NCBI GenBank assembly: GCA_035695105.1
Contig: DASSEV010000102.1
Location: 1 to 46,823, forward strand
Direction of reading: 5' to 3'
From: JAICYJ01 sp035695105
GTDB taxonomy: Bacteria > Actinomycetota > Thermoleophilia > Gaiellales > JAICJC01
DNA length: 46,823 nt
The translations under genes were made by a program, and so were the position numbers. The notes below the pieces were generated by a model that was not told the DNA's origin, ran no database searches, and saw only the letters and a list, made by a program, of their open reading frames with translations. Below are positions 20,621 to 29,010 of this stretch, piece by piece; position 1 is the first letter of the stretch; each line of letters begins with the position of its first letter.

Positions 20621-20800
20621 CGGCTGCGCACGCGCCGCGGCTTTCCCGCATGGAGGGTCGGTGTGCGTGCGGATGCCGTTCGGCGGTGCGGGCGCCACGC
20701 TTGAGCGGTTCCCTCCCAGGAGATCCCACCGTGTCGCGCATCGTCGTCCTCCGGCCACGCCCCTGCTTTCCGCTGCATGCCTCTTCCCGGCAGGCCGCGA
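20621..20800 (+). other. Intergenic region with a possible short leader ORF
   Basis: No established element is recognised here. It includes a candidate 25-codon reading frame, GTG 20731 to TGA 20806-20808, with an AGGAGA Shine-Dalgarno sequence about 8 bases upstream. Its stop lies just inside the start of the uspA-like gene. Its product would be basic and proline-rich (MSRIVVLRPRPCFPLH at the start). This could be a translationally coupled leader peptide, or chance. Confidence 0.25.
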
Positions 20801-21229
20801 ATGTATGACACCGTCCTGATCGCCCTGGACGGGTCGCCGTCCTCGACAACGGCCATCCCACACGCGCAGCTGCTGGCAGGTGAGCATGGCAGGATCGTGG
20901 CGGTATACGTGCACGAGCTGGTGCCCGGCCGCAGCAGCCAGGCCGTGGTGCCCGGTCCGGAGGCGGAGCGGTCGGTGCGCGAGTGGGTCGAGCGCGTCCG
21001 GCATGAGGGTGGACAGGTCGACCTCCGGGTCGAGACGACGGCGGCAGGCGACGCCGCCGAGGCCATCGCCGCCGCGGCACAGGACGAGCATGCGGATGTG
21101 ATCGTGCTCGGCACGCGAGGGCACAGCCAGATGACGGGGCTGCTCCTCGGAAGCGTCGCCCAGCGACTCCCACACGTCGCCCCTTGCCCGGTGCTGGTGG
21201 TTCCGCCGACGGAGGCGCAGGCCGGGTGA
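20801..21229 (+). CDS. Universal stress protein (UspA family)
   Basis: A 142-residue single UspA domain. The fold starts MYDTVLIALDGSPSSTTAI. It carries the ATP-binding signature near the end, LGTRGHSQMTGLLLGSVAQRLPHVAPCPVLVV, which is the G-x2-G-x9-G-S/T type. It is therefore probably an ATP-binding member. I chose ATG 20801, where the domain begins; ATG 20777 would add eight residues (MPLPGRPR). It lies directly upstream of a P-type ATPase, a common pairing of stress sensors with ion transporters. A functional link is inferred only from position. Confidence 0.9.
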   Translation: MYDTVLIALDGSPSSTTAIPHAQLLAGEHGRIVAVYVHELVPGRSSQAVVPGPEAERSVREWVERVRHEGGQVDLRVETTAAGDAAEAIAAAAQDEHADVIVLGTRGHSQMTGLLLGSVAQRLPHVAPCPVLVVPPTEAQAG

Positions 21230-21275
21230 GTGCCCCCGGTTCACCGGTCGCGCCCGAGCGGCCGGCCGGGAGCGG

Positions 21276-23903
21276 ATGGTGCAGGCGCTTCAGCCTGGAT
21301 TGAGCCTGGGCGACGCCGCGCGCATGCCGGCTGCCGACGTTGTTGCTGCGCTCGGCTCGCGCGAGGGCGGGCTGTCCGAGCAGGAGGCCGGGCGGCGGCG
21401 GGCCGATCTCGGGCCGAACGCGCTGCGCACGCACGGGGCACGGCCGATCGCCGTCTTCGTGCGGCAGCTGCGAAACCCGCTGCTGATGCTGCTGTTGGCC
21501 GTCGCGTGCGTCTCGGCCGTGGTCGGCGAGGCGACGGACGCCGTCATCATCGTGCTGATCAGCGCGCTCAGCATCGGCCTCGGGTTCATCAACGAGTATC
21601 GCAGCGAGCGCGCCGTCGAGGCTCTGCATTCGCAGCTCCGACACAGCTCGATCGTTCTCCGCGACGGGCGGGAGCGGTCCGTGGACGTGGTCGACCTCGT
21701 CCCGGGCGACGTCGTCAGGCTGAGCGTCGGCGACGTCGTCCCCGCGGATCTCCGGCTGCTCGCCCTCAACGGCCTGGAGTGCGACGAGGCGGTGCTCACC
21801 GGGGAGGCTCTCGCGGTGGAGAAGCGCGCCGATCCGGCGCCCGAGAGCGACTCGCCGCTCGACCTGCCGTCCTGCGCCTTCATGGGCACGGTCGTGCGGT
21901 CCGGAAGCGGCACGGGGGTGGTGGTGCAGACGGGCCCACGCACCGCATTCGGGCGGATCGCCGTGCGGCTCGGCACACGGCAGCCCGAAACGGCCTTCCA
22001 GCTCGGGCTGCGAGGCTTCTCGATGATGCTGGTGCGCCTGACCGGCCTGCTTGCGGCGACGATCCTGGTCGTCAACATCCTGCTCGGCCGGTCGGTGCTC
22101 GACTCGCTGCTGTTCGCGCTGGCGATCGCGGTCGGCCTCACGCCGCAGCTGCTGCCGGCCATCGTCACGGTCAGCCTCTCCACCGGGGCGAGACGGCTGG
22201 CGCAGCGTTCGGTGATCGTCAAGCGGCTGGTGGCGATCGAGGATCTGGGGAACATCGAGGTCTTCTTCACGGACAAGACGGGGACGCTCACCGACGGCCG
22301 GATCACGTTCGAGCAGGCGCTGGACGCGACCGGGCAGCCGGACGAGCGGATCCTGCAGCTGGGGCTGCTGTGCAACGACGCGGTTGTCCAAGACGGCTCC
22401 GTGGTCGGTGGCAACTCGCTCGATCAGGCGCTGTGGCAGTCGGCCGGGGCGGCGGGAGCCGGTGCGGAGGCCGGGTACCGGCGTCTCGCCGCGCGGCCGT
22501 TCGACTACCAGAGCAGGTTCGGAATGGCCCTGGTCGCGGGGCCGGACGGCCGGCGGACGGTGCTCGTGAAGGGAGCGCCCGAGGTGGTGCTCGGGCGCTG
22601 CGTCGACATCCCGGCGTCGGCGCAGCCGGTGCTCGGCCGGCTGTTCGACGCGGGCAGCCGGGTCGTTGCCGTGGCCGCCGCCCCCGGTCGAGGTGACGAG
22701 CTCGGCGGCGACCGGCCGGACGGCCTGCGGCTGCAGGGATTCCTTGCGTTCCGGGATCCTCCGAAGGTGGACGCCGCGGAGGCGCTCGCGCGGCTGCGGG
22801 CGCTTGACGTCGAGGTCAAGGTGATCACCGGCGACAACGGCCGCGTGGCCGTGAAGGTGTGCCGCGACCTGGGGCTCGACGTCCGAGGCGTGATCAGCGG
22901 ATCGGAGCTGGAGCAGCTCGACGCCGCCGCCCTTGCGGACGCCCTGCCGGCGACCACGGTGTTCGCGCGGGTAACGCCTGAGCAGAAGTCTCGCGTGATC
23001 CGCGCGCAGCGCGCGCTCGGGTCGACCGTCGGCTTCCTGGGCGACGGCGTCAACGACGCGGTGGCGCTGCACGATGCCGATGTCGGCATCTCGGTCGACA
23101 GTGCCTCCGACGTCGCCAAGGACGCCGCCGACGTCGTGCTGCTCGAGAAGGATCTCGACGTGCTCGCCGACGGGATCGGTGAGGGCCGCCGCATCTTCGC
23201 GAACACGATCAAGTACGTGCTGATGGGCACCTCGTCGAACTTCGGGAACATGTTCAGCGCGGGCGCGTCGTCCTTCGTCCTCAGCTTCCTGCCGATGCTG
23301 CCCACGCAGATCCTGCTCAACAACCTGCTCTACGACATCAGCGAGATGACCGTCCCCACCGACCGCGTGGACGAGGAGCAGCTGCGCCGGCCCGCGCACT
23401 GGGACACCGGCCACATCCGCCACTTCATGCTCGCGTTCGGGCCGATCAGCTCGATCTTCGACTTCGCCACCTTCGCGATCCTGCTGCGGGTGTTCGACGC
23501 CGGCCCGACGCTGTTTCGCACCGGCTGGTTCGTCGAGTCGCTGACGACGCAGAGCCTGGCCATCTTCGCCATCCGCACGGCGCGGGTGCCGTTCTTCCGC
23601 AGCCGGCCGAGCCGGCCGCTGCTCTGGTCGACGCTCGGGGTCGTCGCCGTCGGCGTCCTGCTGCCCTTCACCCCGCTCGCCCAGCCGCTCGGATTCATGC
23701 GCCTGCCGGCCGGCGTGCTGGCGGCGATCGCCGCGATGGTGCCGGCCTACCTGCTGCTGCTCGAGCTGGGAAAGCTGCTCTTCTTCGGCCGCCACGTCCA
23801 TCGTCCACACCGCCCGCTCGGCCGGCTGCCCCGCGCCGAGCGGCGGATCGTGCGCCGCGCATCCCGCTGGTCCGTGCGCCGGCGGGCGGATGTGGCGGCA
23901 TGA
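21276..23903 (+). CDS. P-type ATPase, MgtA/MgtB-like magnesium importer family
   Basis: An 875-residue P-type cation pump. The N-terminal cation ATPase domain (LSEQEAGRRRADLGPNALRTH) is followed by the first helices and the actuator motif VLTGEALAVEK, the family TGE loop. The phosphorylated Asp333 lies in FTDKTGTLTDG. The hinge motif is FLGDGVNDAVALHDADVGISVDSASDVAKDAADVVLLEKDL. The C-terminal half has the last six helices. The sequence MLPTQILLNNLLYDISEMTVPTDRVDEE is close to what MgtA-type (P3B) importers show. Magnesium is therefore the likely substrate, although P-type substrate calls from motif reading are uncertain. The last 25 residues are very basic. Confidence 0.9.
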   Translation: MVQALQPGLSLGDAARMPAADVVAALGSREGGLSEQEAGRRRADLGPNALRTHGARPIAVFVRQLRNPLLMLLLAVACVSAVVGEATDAVIIVLISALSIGLGFINEYRSERAVEALHSQLRHSSIVLRDGRERSVDVVDLVPGDVVRLSVGDVVPADLRLLALNGLECDEAVLTGEALAVEKRADPAPESDSPLDLPSCAFMGTVVRSGSGTGVVVQTGPRTAFGRIAVRLGTRQPETAFQLGLRGFSMMLVRLTGLLAATILVVNILLGRSVLDSLLFALAIAVGLTPQLLPAIVTVSLSTGARRLAQRSVIVKRLVAIEDLGNIEVFFTDKTGTLTDGRITFEQALDATGQPDERILQLGLLCNDAVVQDGSVVGGNSLDQALWQSAGAAGAGAEAGYRRLAARPFDYQSRFGMALVAGPDGRRTVLVKGAPEVVLGRCVDIPASAQPVLGRLFDAGSRVVAVAAAPGRGDELGGDRPDGLRLQGFLAFRDPPKVDAAEALARLRALDVEVKVITGDNGRVAVKVCRDLGLDVRGVISGSELEQLDAAALADALPATTVFARVTPEQKSRVIRAQRALGSTVGFLGDGVNDAVALHDADVGISVDSASDVAKDAADVVLLEKDLDVLADGIGEGRRIFANTIKYVLMGTSSNFGNMFSAGASSFVLSFLPMLPTQILLNNLLYDISEMTVPTDRVDEEQLRRPAHWDTGHIRHFMLAFGPISSIFDFATFAILLRVFDAGPTLFRTGWFVESLTTQSLAIFAIRTARVPFFRSRPSRPLLWSTLGVVAVGVLLPFTPLAQPLGFMRLPAGVLAAIAAMVPAYLLLLELGKLLFFGRHVHRPHRPLGRLPRAERRIVRRASRWSVRRRADVAA

Positions 23904-23940
23904 GCCTCCGGAGTGTGTGTAACGCACACCCGCCCGGCGG

Positions 23941-23946
23941 TACCAT
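23941..23946 (+). promoter_or_regulatory. -10 box (TACCAT) before the interrupted small gene
   Basis: TACCAT ends 6 bases before ATG 23953, the same arrangement as at secA and other genes here. It supports the idea that the frame starting at 23953 is, or was, a real gene. Confidence 0.35.
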
Positions 23947-23952
23947 CAGTCC

Positions 23953-24261
23953 ATGGCGTTCATCAATGCCGCATCATCCGCCGCTTGACACATCGACCAC
24001 GCCGCCCGTGTGGCGGCCGCCCTCGAGGAGCATCGGATCCGCCGGGAGCTCGGGCCCCGTCCCTCACGGCTGGCCCGGTTGCTGTCGCTGCTGCCGGCGC
24101 TCCAGACCGCCACTGTCGATGCCGATGAGCGCAGTGACCGGGCGCAAACCTTCCGCCCGGACGTCTCGTCTACCGTAGATACCGATGACCACCGGCCACC
24201 GCATCCGCTTCCGATCGCTCGACCGGCGCTGCCTGGAGACCCGCGAGGCGATCTCGGCTGA
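23953..24261 (+). pseudogene. Small reading frame with an in-frame TGA at 23986-23988
   Basis: From ATG 23953 the frame reads MAFINAASSAA, meets TGA, then continues in the same frame. The continuation is HIDHAARVAAALEEH, then RIRRELGPRPSRLARLLSLL, with strongly coding-like third positions (nearly all G or C) up to about 24140. The frame then runs into the start of the next gene in a different frame. Simplest readings: a small gene broken by a nonsense change, a sequencing error (for example TGG), or a short gene with a GTG restart at 24010. A 6-bp hairpin 12 bases after the TGA (GCCGCC, loop CGTGT, GGCGGC) makes a selenocysteine reading imaginable but weak. No function is recognised. Confidence 0.4.
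24171..24176 (+). promoter_or_regulatory. -10 box (TACCGT), leaderless type
   Basis: TACCGT ends 8 bases before ATG 24185 with no Shine-Dalgarno sequence between. Confidence 0.4.
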
Positions 24262-24661
24262 GCTGGACGGCGAGGTGAGCGCCCTCGAGGCGGCCGCCGC
24301 CCGCCGCCACCGCGAGCAGTGCGACGACTGCGACCGCTTCGCCGCGGCGATCGCCGAGACGACGGCCGCCGTGCGGGCGGCCCCGGGGCTGACCGTGCCG
24401 TCGCGGCCGGTGCGGCTGACCAGGCGGGTGGGGAGGCGCGTCACCATGGTCGGGGGCCTCGCCGCCGCCATGGCCGTCTCGGCCGTGCTGGGCGCGGGCG
24501 TGGCGTCGCACCTGTCCGGCCACCCGCGTCAGCCGCAGCCGCAGGTGATCTACGTCGCCAACGGCGAGCCCGACCGCGTGCTGATCGCGCGCGAGCAGAT
24601 GCTGATCCGCCGCACGTTCGGCCAGCAGGCCTCGCTGCGACACCATCAGCGGCTCGGGTAG
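24185..24661 (+). CDS. Putative zinc-finger (zf-HC2) anti-sigma-like membrane protein
   Basis: 158 residues. The N-terminal part fits an anti-sigma zinc-finger domain: CLETREAISAELDGEVSALEAAAARRH is followed by the HxxxCxxC motif, here HREQCDDC. One transmembrane helix follows (MVGGLAAAMAVSAVLGAGVASHL, residues about 90-112), then a short extracytoplasmic tail. Such proteins usually hold an ECF sigma factor at the membrane and are encoded next to it. No sigma factor gene is present in this window, so this is an orphan, or it regulates something encoded elsewhere. It sits just upstream of atpD, but the gap contains an apparent separate promoter. Confidence 0.75.
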   Translation: MTTGHRIRFRSLDRRCLETREAISAELDGEVSALEAAAARRHREQCDDCDRFAAAIAETTAAVRAAPGLTVPSRPVRLTRRVGRRVTMVGGLAAAMAVSAVLGAGVASHLSGHPRQPQPQVIYVANGEPDRVLIAREQMLIRRTFGQQASLRHHQRLG

Positions 24662-24734
24662 GCTCCGTCGCGGCCCGCCGGCCGCCCGCACGTGCGTGTC
24701 ACGAACTTCGGCACCCGCTTGCCCTGCCGGTTGC

Positions 24735-24740
24735 TAGAAT
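24735..24740 (+). promoter_or_regulatory. -10 box (TAGAAT) of atpD-atpC
   Basis: TAGAAT lies 52 bases before ATG 24793, in a 131-base gap that is AT-richer than its surroundings (it includes CCAAAAACC). A good AGGGAG Shine-Dalgarno sequence precedes the start. This gives atpDC a promoter of its own, as the split of the operon would require. Confidence 0.5.
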
Positions 24741-24792
24741 CCCTCTCCACGCGCCAAAAACCGCCGCTCACCCGCTCGAGCAAGGGAGTTAC

Positions 24793-26225
<1,433 letters not shown>

Positions 26226-26226
<1 letters not shown>

Positions 26227-26636
26227 TGGCGGACCACGACGCCCAGCGCGTCGATGTGATCACGCCCGAGGGCGCCGCCTACGAGGGCGACGCCGAGATC
26301 GTCGTGGTGCCCGGCACCGCCGGGCAGCTCGGCATCATGGCGCACCACGCGCCGCTGGTGTCGAGCCTGAAGCCGGGCGAGCTGCACGTCACCGACATGG
26401 AGGGCCGCCGCCACCAGTTCGCGACCGACGGCGGGTTCGTCGAGGTGCGCAGGAACGAGACGCTGGTGCTGGTCGGCGAGGCCGTGCCGGCCGACCGCAT
26501 CGACGCCGCGGAGGCGCGTGGCCGTCTGGAGCGGGCCCAGGCTGATCTCGAGCGGGCGCGCGAAGGGGACGGCGACCTCTACCGCGCCGAGCGCGAGGCG
26601 GCGTTCGCAGAGGTGCTCGTCCGCATCTCGTCCTAG
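26226..26636 (+). CDS. atpC: F-type ATP synthase subunit epsilon
   Basis: Epsilon binds gamma and the c-ring and can inhibit ATP hydrolysis. 136 residues with the full two-domain layout. The N-terminal beta-sandwich is RVDVITPEGAAYEGDAEIVVVPGTAGQLGIMAHHAPLVSSL. A C-terminal helical pair with EARGRLERAQADLERAREGDGDLYRAEREAAFAEV follows. Both helices are present, so an inhibitory extended state is possible. It overlaps atpD by one base. Confidence 0.97.
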
Positions 26637-26645
26637 GCCGGCCGG

Positions 26646-27395
26646 GTGCAGCCAGGGCCGCCCGCACCCGCCCGGTACTGCGCACGATGCGGGCTCGAGC
26701 GGCACCCCGGCGCGCGGTTCTGCACGCGTTGCGGCGAGCGGTTCGCGGATGCGCCGGCTCAGGTTCCGCCGGCCGCCGTCCTCCAGGAGGCTGCGCCGGT
26801 CGTCTACCCGGTCGTGCTCGAGCTTCCGTTCCAGCCCGCGGTCTCACGCCCGCGCTCTGCGTTTCGGATCCCGCTGGCCCTCCCGCACATCATTCTGTGG
26901 CTGGGGCTGGCCGTCGTATCGCTGGTGACGACGCCGGTTGCCTGGCTGGCGGCACTCGCGACGGGGCGCCAGCCGCGGCGGCTGCGGCGCCTGCACGCGG
27001 CGATGCTGCGCTACGTCACCCGCACGGCCGCCTACCTCGCGCTCGCGACCGACGCGCCACCCGCGTGGCCCTGGCGGGGCGCCGCGGCCCATCCGGTGTC
27101 GGTCGCTGTGCCCGACCACGTGCGCCTGCCGCGGCTGCGCACCCTCCTGATCGTACCGATCGCGATTCCGGCGGTGCTGACTGCGGTGATGTTCGGCATC
27201 GTCACGGTGCTGCTGGCCATCGGCGCATGGGCCGCGATCCTGGTCACCGGCCGGCTGCCCCGCACGATCCACGACATGCAGCAGCTCGCGCTCGGCTTCC
27301 AGTGCAGGACGCTCGCGTTCATTCCGCTGCTGCTGATGGCCAGGTATCCGTGGTACGACCGGGAGGGCGTGCTCGTCCCGGTCCGGAGGAGCTGA
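26646..27395 (+). CDS. Zinc-ribbon membrane protein with DUF4389 domain
   Basis: 249 residues. The N-terminal zinc ribbon has two CxxC pairs (YCARCGLERHPGARFCTRCGERF, residues about 11-33), followed by a Pro-rich linker. Membrane segments follow: LPHIILWLGLAVVSLVTTPVAWLAALATG and IVPIAIPAVLTAVMFGIVTVLLAIGAWAAILVTG. Two related blocks, ATGRQPRRLRRLHAAMLRYVTRTAAYLALATDAPPAW and VTGRLPRTIHDMQQLALGFQCRTLAFIPLLLMARYPWY, look like the DUF4389 repeat pattern. The function is unknown. The GTG start is 9 bases after atpC, so it may be co-transcribed with atpDC. It ends before a strong hairpin shared with the convergent gene. Confidence 0.75.
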   Translation: MQPGPPAPARYCARCGLERHPGARFCTRCGERFADAPAQVPPAAVLQEAAPVVYPVVLELPFQPAVSRPRSAFRIPLALPHIILWLGLAVVSLVTTPVAWLAALATGRQPRRLRRLHAAMLRYVTRTAAYLALATDAPPAWPWRGAAAHPVSVAVPDHVRLPRLRTLLIVPIAIPAVLTAVMFGIVTVLLAIGAWAAILVTGRLPRTIHDMQQLALGFQCRTLAFIPLLLMARYPWYDREGVLVPVRRS

Positions 27396-27412
27396 CAGCA
27401 CGCGAGAAGCGT

Positions 27413-27450
27413 CCGAAGCGGGCCTCCCCCCGACGGAGGGCCCGCTTCGG
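27413..27450. terminator. Bidirectional hairpin between convergent genes
   Basis: CCGAAGCGGGCC-TCC at 27413-27427 pairs with GGAGG-GCCCGCTTCGG at 27435-27450: about 15 pairs with one bulged base and a short C-rich loop. It separates the plus-strand DUF4389 gene from the minus-strand oxidase gene, as a two-way terminator would. Confidence 0.7.
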
Positions 27451-27470
27451 GCGAACTCGACCACAAGACG

Positions 27471-27485
27471 GCCGAGCGGCTCGGC
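27471..27485 (+). terminator. Small GC-rich hairpin followed by pyrimidines
   Basis: GCCGAG, loop CGG, CTCGGC is followed by TTCTTCCC, the nearest thing to a classic terminator in this gap for plus-strand transcripts. It lies just beyond the end of the minus-strand oxidase gene. Confidence 0.45.
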
Positions 27486-27495
27486 TTCTTCCCTG

Positions 27496-28758
27496 CTACG
27501 AGGCGCCGAGGCCGATCCGCCTGGCCAGGTCGCGGCTGCGCGCCTTCTCCAGCTGCTCGGGCGGGCGGGAGCGGTCGAACCGGGCGGGGTCGTGGACCCC
27601 GGCAAGCGGATGGCTCCCGGTGGCGATCAGGTCGGCGACGATGCGGCCGCAGAGGTGGCCGAGCACGTTCCCGACCCCGCTGTAGCCGCCGGCGACGTGC
27701 AGCCCCGGCCGCTCCGGCAGCTCGCCCGCGAGGGGCAGCAGGTCGGCCGAAAAGCCCATGATGCCGGCCCACCGGTGCGTCACCTCGGCACCGGCCAGCC
27801 CTAGCGAGTCCGCCAGGAAGCGGTCGATGTCCGCCTGCACGCCCGGCGTGATCCGCTCCTCGTCCGTGTACTCGTCCTCGAGGTGCTCCAGCCGGCCGCC
27901 GCCGACGACGACGCGGCCATCGGGTGTGGGGCGGTAGTACATGAACCCGTGCTGCGAGTGGGTCGGCATCGAGAGCGGCTGCGACGGCAGCGGCGCCGTC
28001 GCGGCCACCTGGCCGCGAACCGGGTAGATGATGCGTCCCAGCTCGGGCAGGAGCCGCGGGATCAGCCCGTCGCAGGCGATCACGACGGCGTCGGCCCGCA
28101 CGGTGCCTCCACCGGCGGAGACGACCCAGCCCTGCCCGTCTGCGCCGATCGACGACGCCGGCGACCGCTCGTGAAGGGCGCCGCCGCGCGCGGTCACCGC
28201 CTCGGCGAGCGTCCGCACCCATCGCGCCGGGAGCAGCGAGCCGTCGCCCGGGACGTGCAGGGCGGCCGGGTGGGATGCGCGCATCGGCTCAGGGATCAGC
28301 TCCGGCGCGGGCCGGCATGCCACGCCGGCCGCCTCGAGGGCGGAGGCGGCGGCCGCCATCTCCCCGGCCTCCTCGGCCGTCGCCACCCACAGGCTGCCCG
28401 TGCGCTGCACCGCATCCGGAACCCCCAGCTCCTCCGCGAGCTCGATCATGGCCGCAAGCTCCATACCTATGGCATCGAGCAGCTCACGAGCGCGGTCGGC
28501 CCCCAGCCGCCCGCCCAGCTCGACGGGATCGAGCGAGCTCTCGGACACGGCGAACCCGCCGTTCCGGCCGCTGGCGCCGCCCGCCGTCTCCCGGCCGTCC
28601 ACGATCACGGGCCGCAGGCCGTGCTCGAGCAGCCGCCAGGCGCACGCGCAGCCGGTCACCCCGGAGCCGACGACGCAGACATCCGCCTGCAGGTCGCCGG
28701 CGACCGCCGGGAACCGGCGGCCGGGGTACTGCTCCTGCCACACAGATGGTGTCTCCAA
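27496..28758 (-). CDS. FAD-dependent amine/amino-acid oxidoreductase (DAO family)
   Basis: A 420-residue flavoprotein. The dinucleotide-binding start is ADVCVVGSGVTGCACAWRLLEHGLRPVIVDGRE, followed by the FAD contact TAGGASGRNGGFAV. The later segment GRIIYPVRGQVAATAPLP and the C-terminal FAD motif LPERPGLHVAGGYSGVGNVLGHLCGRIVADLI match the DAO family. The GRNGG loop is common in gamma-glutamylputrescine oxidase-like proteins, so an amine or modified amino acid is a plausible substrate; that is an inference. The TTG start gives METPSVWQEQYPGR. A GTG (VWQEQ) is an alternative. It is the only large minus-strand gene in the window and is divergent from the M20 peptidase gene. Confidence 0.85.
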   Translation of the reverse strand: METPSVWQEQYPGRRFPAVAGDLQADVCVVGSGVTGCACAWRLLEHGLRPVIVDGRETAGGASGRNGGFAVSESSLDPVELGGRLGADRARELLDAIGMELAAMIELAEELGVPDAVQRTGSLWVATAEEAGEMAAAASALEAAGVACRPAPELIPEPMRASHPAALHVPGDGSLLPARWVRTLAEAVTARGGALHERSPASSIGADGQGWVVSAGGGTVRADAVVIACDGLIPRLLPELGRIIYPVRGQVAATAPLPSQPLSMPTHSQHGFMYYRPTPDGRVVVGGGRLEHLEDEYTDEERITPGVQADIDRFLADSLGLAGAEVTHRWAGIMGFSADLLPLAGELPERPGLHVAGGYSGVGNVLGHLCGRIVADLIATGSHPLAGVHDPARFDRSRPPEQLEKARSRDLARRIGLGAS

Positions 28759-28772
28759 CGCGGCCCCCAGCC

Positions 28773-28778
28773 TACAAT
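28773..28778 (+). promoter_or_regulatory. -10 box (TACAAT) upstream of element B
   Basis: TACAAT on the plus strand would start a transcript at about 28785, just before the left arm of the 28791-29010 element. The whole element would then form the leader of the M20 peptidase mRNA. On the minus strand the same gap holds a TAGGCT box suitable for the oxidase gene. Confidence 0.45.
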
Positions 28779-28790
28779 CGCCTTCGTGTG

Positions 28791-29010
28791 GGAGATTGGC
28801 TCACGATGACTGGCGGCGACCGACGGCCGGTCGGGATCTGCGTGGATCGCAGATCCCTCCCGAACGGTGCAAGCCGGTGGCTTGCACCTGCTGGCGCAGG
28901 AGATCGGCGTCGCTCCTCGCCAATATTCCCGATATTGGCTCGTCACGTCACCGCCTCCTGCTGGCGCGCCACTCGCCGGATCTGTCCACCGTCATCATGA
29001 GCCAACCTCC
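28791..29010. repeat. Inverted-repeat element B (220 bp) with three internal hairpins
   Basis: The ends are GGAGATTGGCTCACGATGAC (28791-28810) and its near-complement at 28991-29010, 18 of 20 paired. The two mismatches are A-C on the plus strand but G-U wobbles on the minus strand, so a minus-strand RNA would pair along the whole 20-base arm. Internal hairpins: 28833-28857 (10-bp stem, loop TGGAT), 28866-28888 (10-bp stem, loop GGT) and 28919-28939 (8-bp stem, loop TCCCG). The last shares the core ATATTCCCGATAT with element A read on the minus strand, while the outer stem bases differ but still pair. The right arm contains the ATG of the M20 peptidase gene. Confidence 0.75.

Noticed and set aside
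20568..23927. 1,119-codon open frame on the minus strand opposite the P-type ATPase
   Set aside because: It is composed of Arg/His/Asp/Gln-rich low-similarity sequence antisense to a clear P-type ATPase with perfect motifs. Long antisense frames are expected at this GC content.
23986..24017. Bacterial SECIS element after the in-frame TGA
   Set aside because: The hairpin is short and generic for GC-rich DNA, with no supporting selenocysteine genes in the window. Kept only as a remote option in the finding on that gene.
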